Origin: Allobosea sp. UNC402CLCol
GTDB taxonomy: Bacteria > Pseudomonadota > Alphaproteobacteria > Rhizobiales > Beijerinckiaceae
Direction of reading: 5' to 3'
Assembly (NCBI RefSeq): GCF_000745475.1
Contig: NZ_JQJJ01000009.1
Coordinates: 434,001 to 498,000 of the forward strand
Length of the DNA stretch: 64,000 nt
Each line of letters starts with the position of its first letter. Within the stretch, counting starts at the first letter, position 1. Below are positions 55,819 to 64,000 of the stretch, in pieces. A program made the position numbers and the translations under genes. The notes beneath the pieces are model-generated. The model was not told where the DNA came from. It saw nothing but the letters and a program-made list of their open reading frames with translations, and searched no databases.

Positions 55819-57912
55819 TCAGGCGACCGGCGCCTTTTCTGTCGGCGTCGGTGTGAAGGTGCCGTCGGCATTGGGCTCCATCGTCACGATGGCATCGTGC
55901 ATCTCGCGCAGCGTTGCCCGGTGGCCGATCGAGACGATGCGCGTCTCCGGCAATTCCGTGTCGATGGTCGCGTAGATCTCGCCTTCGAGCTTCTCGTCGA
56001 GCGAGGCGGTCGCCTCGTCGAGGAAGAGCCAGTCCGGCTTGCTCAGCAGGGCGCGGGCGACCGCCAGCCGCTGCTGCTCGCCGCCCGAGAGGCGCTGGCC
56101 CCAGAGATCGACCTCGTCGAGCCTGTCGGCGAGATGGCCGAGCTTGACCTTCGCCATGGCGGCGCGGATCGCGGCGTCGTCATAGGCGCCTTCCTCGGCC
56201 GGGTAGGCGAGCGCCGCACGTAGCGAGCCCTGCGGAAGATAGGGGCGCTGCGGCAGCAGCATGATCTGCGCATCCGCCGGGATTCCGACCTTGCCGTCGC
56301 CGAAGGGCCAGATGCCGGCGATGGCGCGGAACAGGGTCGACTTGCCCGAGCCCGACGGGCCGATCAGCAGGGTCGAGCGCGCCTGGCCGAAATCGAGCCG
56401 CTCGAACCGGACGATCGGCTGGCCGTTCGGCAGCGACAGCACCGCCTTGCCGACATGCAGGCCGCCGTCGCGCGACGTCTCGCGGCTCAGCGCCTCCTCG
56501 CTGATCGCGCCGTGCTGCGCATCGGCGATCGCTGTCTCGAAGGAGGTCAGGCGGTTGATCGAAGCGAGGTAGGAAGCGATCGAGGAGTAGCTGTTGATGA
56601 TGAAGGACAGCGCCGTCTGCACCCGGTCGAAGGCGCCCGAGACCTGCTGCAGGATGCCGAGCGTGATCGTGCCCGCGAAGAAATACGGTGCCAGGATGAT
56701 GGTCGGGACGACCACGCTGGCCTGGTTGTAGGAAAAGGTGAAGGCGGTGAGCTTCAGCCGGCGCCAGACCAGCCGGTAGAAGTTCTCGACGATATCACGG
56801 AAGCGCTGGGCGAGGTGGCTGCGCTCCGTCGGCTCGCCGACCATCAGCGCGATCTGCTCGGAATATTCGCGCAGGCGCGCCAGGGAGAAGCGGAAATTCG
56901 CCTCCCGCTTCTCCTGCTCGAACTCGAGCCGGATCAAGGGGCGGCCGATGAGGTGGGTCAGCCAGGTCGCCGCCGCCGCGTAGAAGAACGCCACCCAGAA
57001 GATGTAGCCGGGGACCGCGAAGGAGGTGCCGGGCAGGGTGAAGGCGACGGGGATGTTCCAGAGGATGATCGAGAACGAGACCAGCGTGGAGATCTGCGAG
57101 AGCAGAGGCAGTGCGAAATTATAGGTCTGGTTGACGAAGGCTCGCGTGTCTTCGGCGATGCGCTGGTCGGGGTTGTCGACGCTGCCGACCAGGGCGATCC
57201 GGTAATGCGTGGCGTGGCTGAGCCAGCGCTCGGTGTATTCGCGCGCCATGAACTGCCGCCAGCGGATCAGGATCGTGTAGTTGGCGAACAGCTCGATCAG
57301 ATTCGAGACGACCCAGATCGTTGCCCAAGGCACGAACACCCAGAAGATCTGATACCAGAAGCTCGGCGCGTCCTTGTTCTGCAGCGAGTCGAACATGTCG
57401 CGGCTGAAGAACGAGATCCTGAGCGAGATGCCGACCTGGAGCTGGTTTATGACGACCAGGAAGACGAGGAGCGCGACGGCGAGCCGTCCGAGCCGGATCT
57501 GGTAGGGGCCGATCGGCCAGAGATTGGCGGTGGTCACCTCGTCGGTTTCGAAGAAGGGCGAGGCGAGCCGCGAGATGCGTGCGATCACCGGTACGAAGGA
57601 GATCGCGTAGATCAGGACGCCGAAGACGCCGACCGTGGTCGGCAGGCTGGTCGGAATCGCGGGAATGCCCAAGGGCGCCGGCCACAGCCCGGTCTGGGCG
57701 AGCAGCGCGGCCGCGCCGAACAGCACATATTCGATGGCGAAGACGCCGGAGAAGATGCGCAGGAAGAACGTCAGCGCCGGGGAGCGGAAGGTCACCGCCG
57801 CCAGCAGCAGGCCGATGACGCCCATGCCGATGATGGCGGCCGATTGGGCCGAAGCGCCGACCGCCAGCGCGGCGGCCGCCATCACGGCGACGAGAATGCT
57901 CAACAGGCGCAT
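55819..57912 (-). CDS. ABC transporter, fused permease-ATPase (SbmA/YddA-type)
   Basis: A 697-residue half-transporter. The membrane domain (about residues 1-440, with FFETDEVTTANLWPIGPYQI and RWRQFMAREYTERWL) is of the ABC_membrane_2/SbmA_BacA type. The ATPase domain has Walker A GPSGSGKST, the signature LSGGEQQRLAVARALL and Walker B WLFLDEATASLD. ATG 57912 (MRLLSILVAV) is chosen over the upstream frame to 58014. Such proteins in rhizobia include BacA-like peptide or very-long-chain fatty-acyl transporters. The gene stands alone. Confidence 0.87.
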   Translation of the reverse strand: MRLLSILVAVMAAAALAVGASAQSAAIIGMGVIGLLLAAVTFRSPALTFFLRIFSGVFAIEYVLFGAAALLAQTGLWPAPLGIPAIPTSLPTTVGVFGVLIYAISFVPVIARISRLASPFFETDEVTTANLWPIGPYQIRLGRLAVALLVFLVVINQLQVGISLRISFFSRDMFDSLQNKDAPSFWYQIFWVFVPWATIWVVSNLIELFANYTILIRWRQFMAREYTERWLSHATHYRIALVGSVDNPDQRIAEDTRAFVNQTYNFALPLLSQISTLVSFSIILWNIPVAFTLPGTSFAVPGYIFWVAFFYAAAATWLTHLIGRPLIRLEFEQEKREANFRFSLARLREYSEQIALMVGEPTERSHLAQRFRDIVENFYRLVWRRLKLTAFTFSYNQASVVVPTIILAPYFFAGTITLGILQQVSGAFDRVQTALSFIINSYSSIASYLASINRLTSFETAIADAQHGAISEEALSRETSRDGGLHVGKAVLSLPNGQPIVRFERLDFGQARSTLLIGPSGSGKSTLFRAIAGIWPFGDGKVGIPADAQIMLLPQRPYLPQGSLRAALAYPAEEGAYDDAAIRAAMAKVKLGHLADRLDEVDLWGQRLSGGEQQRLAVARALLSKPDWLFLDEATASLDEKLEGEIYATIDTELPETRIVSIGHRATLREMHDAIVTMEPNADGTFTPTPTEKAPVA

Positions 57913-58093
57913 GGGCTGTAATCCTGGCGGGAAACGGTGGAGGCCACGATTCGGACCATGTCGCAGCGCCGATGGCCTTTCAATGGCAACGCGCGCAGAT
58001 GAGCAAATTGTCATCCGCCGGAGAGGCGAACAACAGCGTGATATTACCCAGCGAGGTGGCTGTTTGCGGCCACCCGGAGCGCTCCAATCGAGA

Positions 58094-58131
58094 GGTCATC
58101 CCGGGTCAAACTGAGGTTGCCTAGGATGACC
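58094..58131. repeat. Degenerate palindromic repeat
   Basis: Arms GGTCATCC (58094-58101) and GGATGACC (58124-58131) match the outer arms of the element at 22190-22284, with a worn interior. It occupies part of the 268-base gap between the ABC exporter and the binding-protein gene, together with the terminator below. I see no gene in that gap. Confidence 0.5.
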
Positions 58132-58140
58132 CGCGCCTCG

Positions 58141-58173
58141 AAAAAAGGCGAAGCGGGCATGACCCGCTTCGCC
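58141..58173 (-). terminator. Intrinsic terminator of the binding-protein gene
   Basis: Read on the minus strand, GGCGAAGCGGG-TCATG-CCCGCTTCGCC is an 11-base GC-rich stem followed by six T residues (58146-58141). It lies seven bases behind the stop of the ABC binding-protein gene and is a textbook Rho-independent terminator. Confidence 0.9.
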
Positions 58174-58180
58174 CTCTGTC

Positions 58181-59290
58181 TCACTCCGCCGCGACGATCT
58201 TGCCGGCGTCCCACTTGTACATGGAGAAGCTCGGCGAGCTCAGATCGCCCGTCTTGCCATAGGTCAGCGTGCCGATGGCGGTCTTGATCGGCATGCCCGA
58301 TTGCAGCGCCTTGGCCGTGCCCGAGGCGTCGGTCGCCTTGCCCGCCTTCTCGATGCCGGCCTTCAGCACCTCGACCGCGGCATAGGCGTTGAGCGTGAAG
58401 GCTTCGGGCGGGATGCCCTTCTCCTTCAGCGCGGCGACGGCCTGCGCCGAATCCGGGTTCTTCAGTGCGTCGGTGGCGTTGGTGAACAGCGTGCCGGTGG
58501 CGTGGTCGCCGCCGATTGCCGCGAACTCGGTGTTGGAGAGACCCTCGCCGCCGATGATCGTCGCCTTGACGTTGGCATCGGCGAGCTGGCGCGAGAGCAG
58601 GCCGCCCTCGGGGTGATAGCCGCCGAAATAGATCACCTCGGCGCCGGCCGATTTCAGGCGCGTGATCACGGCCGAGAGGTCCTTCTCGCCCGGCGTCAGC
58701 GAGAGATAGGCCACTTCCTTGAGCCCGCCGGCATTGATGCCCTTCTGGAAGTTGTCGGCGAGGCCCTTCCCATAGGTGCCCTTGTCGTGGACGATGGCGA
58801 TCTTCTTGTCCTTCAGATTCTTCAGAACATAGGCGGCGGCCACTTCGGCCTGCTGGTCGTCGCGGCCGCAGGTGCGGAAGACATTGGTGAGGCCGCGGCT
58901 GGTCAGCGCCGGCGAGGTCGCGGTCGGCGTCACCATCAGCACGCCGCTTTCGGCGAGTGCGTCGGAAGTCGCCATCGCGACGCCCGAGGTCACCGGGCCG
59001 ACGACGAACTTCACCTTGTCGCCGACGAGGAGATTGGCGGCCGAGACGCCCTGCTTCGGGTCGCCCGCATCGTCGGCGAGCTTGAGCACGAGCTTTTCGC
59101 CGAGCACGCCGCCATTCTTGTTGATGGCGTCGACGGCGGCCTGGGCGCCGTTCTTGACCTGCTCGCCATAGGCGGCGACGGGGCCAGTCAGCGGCGCGAT
59201 CAGGCCGATGGTGATGTCGGCGCGAGCGATCTGCGACGCCAGCAGCGTGGCGGTGAAAGCGACGCCTGTGAGGAATTTGGAGGTCTTCAT
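58181..59290 (-). CDS. Branched-chain amino acid-type ABC substrate-binding protein
   Basis: A 369-residue periplasmic binding protein of the LivJ/LivK (Peripla_BP_6) family. The signal peptide ([22 protein letters not shown]) is cleaved near ARAD, and the mature part begins [20 protein letters not shown], followed by [20 protein letters not shown]. Family members bind branched-chain amino acids or other amino acids and amides. GGGAGAGGCCC precedes ATG 59290. No permease or ATPase of this family lies beside it; it is likely paired with a distant liv operon. Confidence 0.88.
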   Translation of the reverse strand: MKTSKFLTGVAFTATLLASQIARADITIGLIAPLTGPVAAYGEQVKNGAQAAVDAINKNGGVLGEKLVLKLADDAGDPKQGVSAANLLVGDKVKFVVGPVTSGVAMATSDALAESGVLMVTPTATSPALTSRGLTNVFRTCGRDDQQAEVAAAYVLKNLKDKKIAIVHDKGTYGKGLADNFQKGINAGGLKEVAYLSLTPGEKDLSAVITRLKSAGAEVIYFGGYHPEGGLLSRQLADANVKATIIGGEGLSNTEFAAIGGDHATGTLFTNATDALKNPDSAQAVAALKEKGIPPEAFTLNAYAAVEVLKAGIEKAGKATDASGTAKALQSGMPIKTAIGTLTYGKTGDLSSPSFSMYKWDAGKIVAAE

Positions 59291-59469
59291 GGGCCTCTCC
59301 CGATCGGTTTTTGCATGTTCGCGCATCCGTTGCGAAGGCGCTTGCCGCTTTTATAGGCGAGGAGAGGGGATGATGACATCTCATCGGCTCCCGAGCGGGC
59401 CGCTTGAGACGCATGGCCGCAGGGGAGCGTCGGCTCCCTCGCTTGCTGCTTTGGAAAATCACGCAAACG

Positions 59470-59494
59470 AAAAAGGCCCGGCTTGCGCCGGGCC
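59470..59494 (-). terminator. Intrinsic terminator of groESL
   Basis: On the minus strand GGCCCGGC-GCAA-GCCGGGCC followed by TTTTT forms an eight-base stem with a T-run, 29 bases behind the groEL stop. It is a clear Rho-independent terminator for the chaperonin operon. Confidence 0.9.
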
Positions 59495-59522
59495 TTCCGT
59501 AGACATTGCTTTGGGGGCTGGA

Positions 59523-61205
<1,683 letters not shown>

Positions 61206-61208
61206 CTA

Positions 61209-61496
61209 TCAGCCGACGACGCCCATGATGTCGGATTCCTTCATGATCAGGAGGTCCTGACCGTCGATCTTGACCTCGGTGCCCGACCACTTGCCGAACA
61301 GGACGCGGTCGCCCTTCTTAACGTCGAGCGGAACGAGCTTGCCGGCCTCATCGCGCGCGCCGGAACCGACGGCGATGACCTCGCCCTCCTGGGGCTTTTC
61401 CTTGGCGGTCTCGGGGATGATGATGCCACCCTTGGTCTTCTCTTCGCCATCCAGGCGACGGACCACGACGCGGTCATGCAAAGGACGGAACTTCAT
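61209..61496 (-). CDS. groES: Co-chaperonin GroES
   Basis: A 95-residue 10-kDa lid of the GroEL chamber. The mobile loop that contacts GroEL is in the [17 protein letters not shown] region, and the N-terminus is [21 protein letters not shown]-terminal [14 protein letters not shown] is typical. It is the first gene of the groES-groEL operon, transcribed from a promoter with a CIRCE element. Confidence 0.98.
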   Translation of the reverse strand: MKFRPLHDRVVVRRLDGEEKTKGGIIIPETAKEKPQEGEVIAVGSGARDEAGKLVPLDVKKGDRVLFGKWSGTEVKIDGQDLLIMKESDIMGVVG

Positions 61497-61560
61497 GGTT
61501 CTGTCTTCCTCTCGGTCTTATTCGTTTCGGGCGCCGCTGATGGGCTCCCGGGGGAGGCTG

Positions 61561-61587
61561 TTAGCAGTCACCTGTTGGGAGTGCTAA
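61561..61587 (-). promoter_or_regulatory. CIRCE element (HrcA operator) of groESL
   Basis: TTAGCAGTC-N9-GAGTGCTAA is the CIRCE inverted repeat (consensus TTAGCACTC-N9-GAGTGCTAA) with one substitution in one arm. It lies between the promoter and groES, 65 bases upstream of the ATG. HrcA binds here and represses groESL until heat shock titrates GroEL. The site also lies 129 bases upstream of the divergent MarR gene. No hrcA gene is in the window. Confidence 0.92.
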
Positions 61588-61598
61588 CAGATAGCGCG

Positions 61599-61627
61599 GA
61601 GATAGGCGCGGGTGTCCGGAGAGTCAA
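61599..61627 (-). promoter_or_regulatory. Sigma-70 promoter of groESL
   Basis: On the minus strand TTGACT (61627-61622) and TATCTC (61604-61599) are separated by 17 bases, 11 bases upstream of the CIRCE element. Spacing and position make the start site fall at or just before CIRCE, the usual layout for HrcA-controlled chaperonin operons. No clear sigma-32 consensus was identified. Confidence 0.7.
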
Positions 61628-61715
61628 GAAAGCTGCGAGCGATAAAGTGAACGCTCCGGACGCAGCCCTCAGCCTTCCGGCTGCGGTAAAGGGCAGAACA
61701 CGTTAAGATGGCGAC

Positions 61716-62183
61716 ATGACGACATCCGCGACCCCTTCCGCGCCCGACCCCCGTCTCGATGAGATCGCCCGCTCCTGCGTGGCGCTGCACATCCGCATGA
61801 CGGCGCGCGCCGTCACCCGCGCCTATGACGAGGCGATGCGGCCGAGCGGGCTGAAGATCACCCAGTTCGTGCTGCTCTCGGCGTTGAGCACCGGGCAATG
61901 GAAGTCGGTCACCGAATTGGCCGAGCGCTTTGCACTGGAGCGGACGTCGCTGACCCGCAATCTCCAGTTGCTGGCGGCCGAGGGCATGGTCGAGCCGGTC
62001 GAGTGCCGCGGCCGCGCCTCCGTCTATGCGGTGACGGAGAAGGGCCGGGCTGCGATCGCGGCAGCGATCCCGTTCTGGCGGGCGGCGCAGGACAAGATCG
62101 AGGGCGGCTTCGGCGAAGAGCGCTGGCGCGAGACCCGCGACGGGCTGAAGGCGCTGCGCCGCGCGGCACGCGAGACACGCTGA
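61716..62183 (+). CDS. MarR family transcriptional regulator
   Basis: A 155-residue winged-helix dimeric regulator. The DNA-binding core is SVTELAERFALERTSLTRNL, followed by the wing ECRGRASVYAVTEKGR. It resembles MarR-family repressors of efflux or aromatic-degradation genes. It is divergent from groESL; the PaaI thioesterase gene behind it has a candidate operator in its promoter. The ATG at 61716 has no strong ribosome-binding site. Confidence 0.88.
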   Translation: MTTSATPSAPDPRLDEIARSCVALHIRMTARAVTRAYDEAMRPSGLKITQFVLLSALSTGQWKSVTELAERFALERTSLTRNLQLLAAEGMVEPVECRGRASVYAVTEKGRAAIAAAIPFWRAAQDKIEGGFGEERWRETRDGLKALRRAARETR

Positions 62184-62207
62184 GAACCTCGCCTGAAAAA
62201 TACGGCA

Positions 62208-62225
62208 CTCCTCAGGATGAGGGCT
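62208..62225. repeat. Partial copy of the palindromic repeat arm
   Basis: CTCCTCAGGATGAGGGCT equals 18 of the 20 bases of the right arm of the element at 5498-5616, here in the MarR-thioesterase gap. It is a decayed relict, with no left arm nearby. Confidence 0.7.
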
Positions 62226-62297
62226 TTAGAACACGTCTCCCGCTTTTCGCGGCATAATCTCCGGCGGCCCGGTTGACGGTACAGCCAGGCTCTCTCT

Positions 62298-62315
62298 ATC
62301 GTGCAGATACACGAT
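62298..62315. promoter_or_regulatory. Candidate MarR operator upstream of the thioesterase
   Basis: ATCGTG-CAGATA-CACGAT is a perfect 18-base dyad 13 bases upstream of the thioesterase ATG and 115 bases behind the MarR stop. Its size and spacing resemble MarR-family operators. Regulation of the thioesterase by the adjacent MarR protein is an inference. Confidence 0.45.
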
Positions 62316-62328
62316 TGGAGAAGCGGCC

Positions 62329-62811
62329 ATGGATCGAACCTTCGGAGTGGTGTCCCGCGAAGTGCTGACCGCCGGCGACGGCCTGAGCTTCCTGCGCGGC
62401 ATCATCGATGGCTCGCAGCCGGCCCCGCCCTTCGCGCAGACCATGGATTTCGACCTAGTCGAGGCGGATGAGGGCCGGGTCGTCTTCGTCGGCCGGCCGT
62501 CGCCGCGCTTCTTCAACCCGCTCGGCACGATCCATGGCGGCTGGACGGCGACGATCCTCGATTCCGCCATGGCCTGCGCCGCGCATGCGACGCTGAAGCC
62601 GGGCGAGGGCTACACCACGCTGGAGATGAAGCTGAACTATGTCCGCCCGGTCATGCCGGAGAGCGGCACGGTCCGCTGCGAGGGCAAGCTGATCCATCGC
62701 GGCGGCACGGTCATCACGACCGAGGGCAAGCTCGTCGACGAGCGCGGCAAGCTGCTCGCGCATGGCACCGAGACCTGCGTCGTATTCCCGGCGAGGCCTA
62801 GCGCCGGCTGA
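62329..62811 (+). CDS. PaaI family thioesterase
   Basis: A 160-residue hotdog thioesterase of the PaaI/YigI type. The active-site signature NPLGTIHGGWTATILDSAMA includes the conserved His-Gly-Gly, and the following TTLEMKLNYVRPV matches the family. It hydrolyses acyl-CoA or aryl-CoA thioesters. The ATG has the ribosome-binding site GGAG eight bases upstream. It converges on the DMT permease gene with a 14-base stop overlap. Confidence 0.88.
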   Translation: MDRTFGVVSREVLTAGDGLSFLRGIIDGSQPAPPFAQTMDFDLVEADEGRVVFVGRPSPRFFNPLGTIHGGWTATILDSAMACAAHATLKPGEGYTTLEMKLNYVRPVMPESGTVRCEGKLIHRGGTVITTEGKLVDERGKLLAHGTETCVVFPARPSAG

Positions 62812-63640
62812 CTGCCACCGCTCCCGCTACGATCAGCACTGCCCCGGCATAGGTCGTGTAGAGCGGCACCTCGCCGAAGAGGTGGAAGCCGAGCAGGCTC
62901 GCCCAGATCAGCGCGGTGTATTCGATCGCCGCGAGCTTCGAGGCCGCCGCCCGGGCATAGGCCGAGGTCAGCGTCAGATGACCGGCGACGCCGAGGATAC
63001 CGGCGCCGAGATAGATCGCGAGGTCGATCGCGGCCATCGGCACGAAGACGGTTGCCGCCGGGATGGCGAGGCAGAGAGCAGGGCCGACATTCTGGAAGGC
63101 GACGATCACCGTCGGGTGCTCGCGCATCGCGATGCGCCTGAGCAGGATGAGGTTGAAAGCATAGCTCACGGCCGAGAACAGGGCGGCGGCGACGCCGAGC
63201 CCCGCGCCGCTGACATGGCCCTGCAGGCGCGGCCAGACCATCACCAGCATGCCGGCGAGGCCGAAGGCGAGCGCCTGCAGCACGCGCTTGTCGATCTTCT
63301 CCTTGAGCAGGAGGCCGCCCAGCAGCGCGACGAAGACCGGGGCGAGGAAGGAGAGCGTCAGCGCCTCGGCCAGCGGCAGCACCGAGACCGAATAGAAGAA
63401 GCTGCCGGCGGTGAGCACCACCAGCGGGATGCGGGCGAGATTGCCGATCAGGCTGTCGCGCGTCGGCCTCGCCGGCCGGGCGATCGCCAGGACGACGAGC
63501 GCGCAGAGCCCGCCCATGGCGAAGCGCATGAACAGCGCCAGCACGAAGGGATGCTTGTGCATCTGCCCCTTCAGCACCGCGTCCATGGCGGTGAGCAGGG
63601 CGATGCCCAAGGCGGCGCGCAGCGCCGTCGACCAGGTCAT
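62798..63640 (-). CDS. DMT superfamily permease (EamA type)
   Basis: A 280-residue inner-membrane carrier with ten helices in two EamA repeats: the first has MRFAMGGLCALVVLAIARPA and SFFYSVSVLPLAEALTLSFL, the second AALFSAVSYAFNLILLRRIA and EYTALIWASLLGFHLFGEVP. ATG 63640 is used and overlaps the TGA of the GNAT gene (ATGA), so both genes are coupled. The substrate of EamA carriers (amino acids, metabolites, drugs) is not predictable. Confidence 0.87.
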   Translation of the reverse strand: MTWSTALRAALGIALLTAMDAVLKGQMHKHPFVLALFMRFAMGGLCALVVLAIARPARPTRDSLIGNLARIPLVVLTAGSFFYSVSVLPLAEALTLSFLAPVFVALLGGLLLKEKIDKRVLQALAFGLAGMLVMVWPRLQGHVSGAGLGVAAALFSAVSYAFNLILLRRIAMREHPTVIVAFQNVGPALCLAIPAATVFVPMAAIDLAIYLGAGILGVAGHLTLTSAYARAAASKLAAIEYTALIWASLLGFHLFGEVPLYTTYAGAVLIVAGAVAVSRR

Positions 63641-64000
63641 GACACGCTGCTGAGCGGCTTGCGGAAATGATATTCCCAGGTGGCGGAGACGTCTGCGAGA
63701 TAGCGCTCGCCCGGCCAGCGCCGGAAGCCGAGCTTCTCGTAGAACCGATGGCCGCGCGCGAAGCGCGTATCCGACCACAGCATCATCTCGGCGAAGCCGC
63801 CGGCGTTGGCGAAAGCCAGCGCCTCCGCGAAAAGCGCCTGCGCCAGCCCGGTGCCGCGAAAGGCCGGGTCGGCATAGACCTTGGTGAGCTCGACGGCGTT
63901 CTGCTCGGGCAGCGGCGTGGCGCCGAGCGAGCCGGCGATGCCGCCATCCGGCGCATCGACGATCCAGAGCTTGCCGCCCTTCTTGGCGAAGGCCGTCGCC
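63637..64000 (-). CDS. GNAT family N-acetyltransferase (partial, runs off right edge)
   Basis: Only the C-terminal 120 residues are in the window. The acetyl-CoA-binding motif A of GNAT enzymes is visible as VELTKVYADPAFRGTGLAQA, and motif B as HRFYEKLGFRRWPGERYL. The substrate is not predictable. Its stop overlaps the DMT permease start by four bases, so the two form one transcript. Confidence 0.85.
   Translation of the reverse strand, partial: ATAFAKKGGKLWIVDAPDGGIAGSLGATPLPEQNAVELTKVYADPAFRGTGLAQALFAEALAFANAGGFAEMMLWSDTRFARGHRFYEKLGFRRWPGERYLADVSATWEYHFRKPLSSVS

Overview
The window is a GC-rich (visibly well above 60%) chromosomal segment of an alphaproteobacterium in the Hyphomicrobiales/Rhizobiales. 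A Bosea-like or Methylobacteriaceae-like genus is my best inference, not a proven assignment. Supporting signs are the hisS-hisZ-hisG block, the DUF2585 (UPF0314) protein, the dxs-tlyA pair, a CIRCE-controlled groESL operon, many ABC/LysR genes, and short palindromic intergenic repeats typical of the group. I see no phage, plasmid, transposase, CRISPR, rRNA or tRNA gene. Gene density is high and almost every gene is intact; two genes are cut by the window edges.

Layout. 1-13.5 kb: the N-terminal part of a SleB-like cell-wall hydrolase (cut at the left edge), an MFS permease, an acrylyl-CoA reductase-like enzyme (acuI), an isonitrile hydratase-like DJ-1 protein next to a LysR regulator, the tRNA t6A enzyme Sua5, a DmdC-type acyl-CoA dehydrogenase, a methyltransferase, a coupled pair of short-chain dehydrogenases, and two convergent CorA-family channels. 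13.7-24.7 kb: a dicarboxylate/amino-acid symporter, a cysteine synthase-family enzyme, a TrmA/RumA-type RNA methyltransferase with an FAD-linked D-hydroxyacid dehydrogenase, an NMT1/TauT-type ABC importer, a gamma-glutamyltransferase-like hydrolase and the abasic-site protein SRAP/YedK.

24.8-36 kb: a hypothetical protein, tlyA and dxs; then a second MFS exporter, pirin, a flavodoxin-fold quinone reductase with a divergent LysR regulator, a two-gene membrane/secreted module of unknown function coupled to xseB, an Lrp regulator, a dual-specificity phosphatase and a thioesterase. 36-44.3 kb: a 1191-residue transporter/histidine-kinase/receiver hybrid, mscL, an aminotransferase, an AbrB-type membrane protein and an FAD amine-oxidase-like enzyme. 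44.3-51 kb: a gluconolactonase-like protein and a LysR gene divergent from a glcD-glcE-DUF2585-glcF operon (glycolate oxidase).

51-64 kb: hisS, hisZ and hisG, a META-domain lipoprotein-like protein, an SbmA/YddA-type ABC exporter, a branched-chain amino-acid-type binding protein, groES-groEL with a clear promoter and CIRCE operator, a MarR regulator, a PaaI thioesterase with a candidate operator, a DMT permease and a GNAT acetyltransferase cut by the right edge.

No wholly novel system is evident. The most interesting items are the DUF2585 gene embedded in the glycolate oxidase operon, an operon pairing homologues of two eukaryotic SDRs (DHRS1-like and HSDL2-like), HisZ beside a long ACT-tailed HisG, the tandem YcxB-like membrane protein with a stop-start-coupled secreted partner, and several families of palindromic intergenic repeats.
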